In this document: in pieces, positions 59,415-64,000 of the stretch
How the letters are laid out: every line of letters starts with the position of its first letter
Position numbering within the stretch: position 1 is the first letter of the stretch
Origin: Apostichopus japonicus
Taxonomy: Eukaryota; Echinodermata; Holothuroidea; Aspidochirotida; Stichopodidae
Reading direction: 5' to 3'
DNA: 64,000 bases
NCBI RefSeq assembly: GCF_037975245.1
Contig: NC_092582.1
Location: 21,974,577 to 22,038,576 of the forward strand
Notes under the pieces: generated by a model
What the model saw: the letters and a program-made list of their open reading frames with translations, nothing else
Told to the model about the DNA's origin: nothing
The model's database searches: none
Position numbers and translations under genes: made by a program

Positions 59415-62400
59415 CTGCAGAAGACAAGAGAGAGAATACAATGTAAATTATATGATTATCATCTAATGCAAAAACACCAATGTAAAAGTGAGGGTCCAAC
59501 TGTATAGTTTGTAATACTAGAACCGACTTCGATCTAACCATGATATTACTGAAGGCACTCATGTGAGAACAGAAACGTACTAACTGATAGGTCAACTTAC
59601 ACTTACAGGTGATTAAAAGGTGTTACCAGGGGGCTGGGGTGGGCAAGGTAAACAAGGCAGTGATCAGGGCACCCAAATGAAAACGGTCACTGTGCACCCT
59701 TCACCAGAGGAATAGCCAGCCATAAAGAAGTGAGGGGTCCTCGACCTCCCCATCCCCCACCCACTTTCTTACATAAATAAGGCACATAACATGGCAAAAT
59801 AACAACAGGTGCAATAAATGTAGAGTTTTGGTTCAGAGGCTATGGATGTTTCTTGGGCCCTGAGGCATTGCCTGATTGCCCAATTGTTCAGTCTGCCCCA
59901 GCAGCTACTTTGCTAACCTACAGTAGATCGAGGGAGGGGGGGCGAGGAATGGGGGTGGTGGTATGATGACCAGCTCTAGACATGGTAGAAAGAAGTGCAT
60001 TAGTCAAGTGAGGACAGGTAAGTGATACATACAGCTATGCACTAATTACATACGTTATCAATAGAAAGCTAGCCATGTGAATGGGGATTTTCCCCTGGCC
60101 CATTCCCTTTCAGAAATTGATATGGGTTGCTGAAAGGATTCCTAATTTACATTTTATGACTGGCAAAGTACCTTTCTGTAGCTAAAAAGGCATGCTTCTG
60201 AAATATGTTGGCCATTTATGCAGAAACTTGACAAACCTAAGAGTAAGGGTTAAGGAGGGGGGGGGGGATCTGGGGAAAGACAACATGAGCCGACTGGAGG
60301 GTGGGGACCATTCAGCAGTAGTCGTCTAGTGTTTTTACTCATCAACGTTTCTCTCCAAGGTAAGTCATTGAAGGGTATTTAAAGTCTGTTAGGATTATAT
60401 CCTTTGTAGCGATTGGAAAGAGGATGGGTGGCGGGGGGGGGGGGGGGCGGGAGGATGGAGGGTAGGTGCTCAACATTTCTGGCCCATGTGTGCACACATG
60501 CACTTCTAACCCTGTGTGTACCACTCTGTCTCTAATCCTTAAGGTTACTGCAGATTATACAATGTAACTTATAGGTGGTGGCAGCTTTACATAGGATAAC
60601 CTAAATTTTGTGAGAATGTTGGTATTCAATGTCAAACATGTATTCCTAAGATAGAACATATGGATGCCTTCCATCTATCCATATCTTTTTTGATTTTCAA
60701 TAATATAAATATTTCAAAGTATCTGAAATGCTCCTTTCATACTTCCATGACACCTTCAGTTCTTCAATCCAGACCAAATTTGTTAATGCCAATATCTTAA
60801 GTTTTTGAAATACTCCCTTTAACTTCATATAGACATGTACAAGGCATCCAAGGTTATATCATAAGACATTCATGTTATTTCCTACATCAAGTTTGGATTT
60901 TCCATGAGGAGCGTAGTTACTGGGTTCTGTTCTTTACTGGGTAGTCTGGTTATTTTGATTGTCCTTGGACATGAGTGGAATTTCCTCCTGCACACTGTAA
61001 CAATGATCTGTTCAATTACCCCTAATATACCACCCCCCCCCTCTGATCTAACCCTCCTACACCATCTGATGCTACCCTATCCTTGAAGGTTGACTTGCAC
61101 TGGTGAATGATGTCACAATTCACCTACATGGGCATATTATTCCACCAATGAAATATCCCAGGTACAAATTGATGCAATAAATGACATGAGCCCATTTATG
61201 TATTTCATAGGTACACAGTTGCCAATTGTAAATATAGTCCCCAGCAGTTCACATCACTTATTAAGATGGTCCATCGCTTTTCATCAGATTCAATGGTATC
61301 TCAACCTCCGGAGAGCAAAAACAATGGACATAAAATACTGAGAAATTATTGAGCAAAACATAGGAACAATGCCAAGTGCATTGCCCTTGGGTGTATATTT
61401 TTATATTGGGGCTTATGATGGAAGTGAGGGGGGAGGGGGGGAGGGTTCACATACTTATTGAAGGTCCCATTTCCTGTTATACTTATAATTAAACTTCAAA
61501 GACTTTACGAGTACACCCCATCAGAATCAAGACATGTTGGGGTATAAATGTCTATGAAAAACATGGTCAGTTTGTTAGGATCATCACCCTTATGTCTTTC
61601 ACTATGGGCAGACTACACACCTTGCAATGGGGCTTCAATTTGAATGGGGTCTCACATCTGTCCCCCCCCCCCCCATCCCTCTCAGCAAATTTCTTAGTGT
61701 TCACTTCAAGCTTCCCTGTTGTACAAGTTTCATGAAATTCCTTTGTCAATGCACTTGTGGCAGTACAGCAGTGTCAAAGTTAGTATCAGGAGAGAAAAGA
61801 ATTCAACCGTGACTAAATAGGTTAATTAGTACTGGGATCAAGGTAGATCTATTAACAGCAAACACCCTGAACCCTTACTATAAAACAAGTGTTATTAACA
61901 TGCATACACTAAATACTCAGGCAAGATGGGGTGGGGGTAATAGATAAGGGTTACAGCCTCATAACCAGGGGTTATTTACAGGCTGGGGGATGAAGAATAA
62001 TGTATTTGTCATAATAATGTACTATCACAATAATGTACTTTCATACTAATGAATTTTCTTATCATACTTAATTACAAAATCACTTCAGCAAGGAGGCCAG
62101 GTGATACAATAACCCCCCCCCCCCAGACTTGTCTTTTGTCACCCATACACATAACTACTCAGACCCATGAAAGGGAATTGTGTCATGGAACAAGGATCTG
62201 TACAAATTGCACACAGAAAAATGTGAAGATATGAATAATAAAAAGAAATTAAATGGGAATTAATTGGACTGTCTAGGCATCTGATTGCTGAATTACGACT
62301 TGGCATTGTATTGTCAAATGTTAGCAATACAAGCTGATACAAGACACTGTAGCAGAGCAACACAGGCATAGTACAACATGAAGGAATTTGTGGTAGAAAA

Positions 62401-64000
62401 TTTCAGTTGCTATATGCTAGCATTGACCATATCATTTCATGTAATTCAAAATGCTTTTCTTGGAAATTTATGTGAAAACCCTTGATACACTGTTAACTGC
62501 CAATGACTATTTTGTGAACTTCTTTAGTTACATATTGTGAGCTATTTAACAGCAGGTTTATTGTAAGGTGACCATTTTTTCCCCCAGGCAATCTGGGGGA
62601 CATGATATTGACCCCCTCATGTGGACATCAATGTGTAATACCTAAACTGTACACTCAAAGCAGAGGATGGAAATTTGTGGGCCCTCAGGGATGATGGTTA
62701 AATACCCAAGTTAAGAACACCTCAACCACAAACACGTACTTTGGCCAAGATAAAAATCCAATGCAAAAAAGCAAAATTGAAGGTAACCAGTCTTATTGCT
62801 TGTTATGATCCATGGACAATACATGAAATCTGGGGACACCTATAATCCAGGGATTGTGCATAACCTCAGGGGACGGTGCAAAAAAACCCATGGGGAACAT
62901 CTGGTCACCTTACTGTGTGCAAAGATAGTAACCAACCATAACATTACTATACATAGTGGGGAGGTTCATCTAAACCTTATGCTATTTTACATGCATGAAT
63001 GGGAGACTAGTTTTCCACCTTAAAATTACAAACGAAAGCCTGTGGAGGGATAAGTGATGACTCCCCCCCCCCCCTCTGCACCTCCCTCCCCAACTCCATC
63101 TCTTATCCTCCAATCCTGCCTGATGATTTTGCAAGCATATTGTAAGTTGAAATGTGTAATGTTTCCATCATTAACCAGTCTTGTATATTACTACTTGGGG
63201 GAGGGGGATGACGATATGGAATGGAAGGGGACATGTTGCCTTCACTTTGTCATCGACCAACCAGAGAATGGCTCCGGCTTTTGACTGAGGGGGGTGGGGG
63301 GTCACAGATTCCGTAGCATAGGTACATCTGTAGCTGAAATGTCATGTAAATTGTGTTTTCATCATCTATTTTTTGTCTACACATTTTCTGCACCTCACAT
63401 GGGTCTTTCATTTCTATCTTGCAAAATCACAAATCATTTAAAAACCAGACCCATGGACTTTGTGCAAGTAAATCATCCTGGCTTTGCCATACATGGAATT
63501 TGTGTGTTATAATTGGTTTGCCTGTTATCTCTTGGATATCTGCAAGACTAGGTTCAGAGGTCTGAATGGGTCATCATTCCATTGGCAGAAAGTCTCACTA
63601 CGTTATGCATAATTTAGACAGTTTTACTAGTGAAGTTATATCACTTATAAGCTGATCACCACATGCAGTTGTACTGATGCTGGAACTGTAATTAATATAA
63701 TTCATCGACCCCAAGTGCCTTTAATTAATAAACACTTCATCCGCCCATTCTTCCTGCGGACTCATGTTCTACTTTACTGCCAAGATTACGCTAGTCTAGT
63801 AACGTGTGGTTTCATGTAAGGTGAATGCCATTTCATTCTATAATGTAGGGTTCTCCAGCACTTGTAAACCCTCTTCTTGAGTTTAATGAACCCGGAAACC
63901 AGCAGCCCATTCTTTTGTGATACCCATCGTAGCCATTGCACAAAGGACCACAGTTCTTTTACATTTATTTCCAACAAAAACCCAATAAAAGTTGGGTGTT
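59415..64000. other. region upstream of PNUTS exon A
   Basis: It should contain the missing start exon or lead to it beyond the edge. It holds G/C homopolymer runs (60259, 60435, 61032, 61663, 62112, 63063) and the MITE at 62574-62912. No exon with a start codon and phase-0 donor was convincing, and small frames here look like chance. Confidence 0.45.
62574..62912. mobile_element. MITE with TAAGGTGACCA inverted ends
   Basis: TAAGGTGACCA at the left and TGGTCACCTTA at the right are perfect inverted repeats 339 bp apart. Same family as 14154-14384. No ORF. Confidence 0.7.

Noticed and set aside
61452-61470. minus-strand ATGGGACCTTCAATAA/GTATGT as PNUTS start exon
   Set aside because: Attractive MGPS start, but the donor leaves phase 1 while exon A needs phase 0.

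Overview
The window is eukaryotic nuclear DNA from an animal, most likely a marine invertebrate deuterostome; an echinoderm is my guess from overall texture and is not proven. It is AT-rich and intron-dense, with many homopolymer G/C runs, minisatellites and short terminal-inverted-repeat transposons. No long intact ORF is a gene by itself. The real coding sequence is in short exons with GT-AG (once GC-AG) junctions, all on the minus strand, which I joined by reading-frame phase.

Gene 1 (about 504-34377, minus) is the 5' part of an ABC transporter of subfamily A, closest to ABCA2. Nine exons give 364 continuous residues: the cytosolic start, the first membrane helix and the beginning of the large luminal domain. 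The gene continues past the left edge. Its introns carry most of the repeats: a 760-bp polypyrimidine tract beside a 3' splice site, a 96-bp minisatellite beside a 5' splice site, a minisatellite with 435-bp higher-order repeat, an approximately 3.9-kb inverted-repeat element with a broken ORF, and hAT-like MITEs with 8-bp target duplications.

The 34.4-43.2 kb interval lies between the two genes. It holds a plausible but unidentified terminal coding exon (37765-37897, minus), a tRNA-derived SINE, a 20-bp-arm hairpin, microsatellites and no confident gene.

Gene 2 (43442-59414, minus) is PPP1R10/PNUTS, the nuclear PP1-targeting subunit of the PTW/PP1 complex. Nineteen exons with consistent phases give 890 residues: a TFIIS-N/LW-type domain, an acidic and lysine-rich linker, a VKIIPP motif, an RVxF-type PP1-docking motif (KTVTW), a Pro/Gly/RGG-rich tail and a C-terminal CCCH zinc finger, followed by a stop and a polyadenylation signal. 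Only the first coding exon with the ATG was not found. One intron uses a GC donor and one exon is only 25 nt. Introns hold three copies of one dispersed repeat, two hAT-like MITEs and a Penelope-like tail with a hammerhead-ribozyme-like core.

From 59.4 to 64 kb, upstream of PNUTS exon A, I see only repeats and homopolymer tracts.
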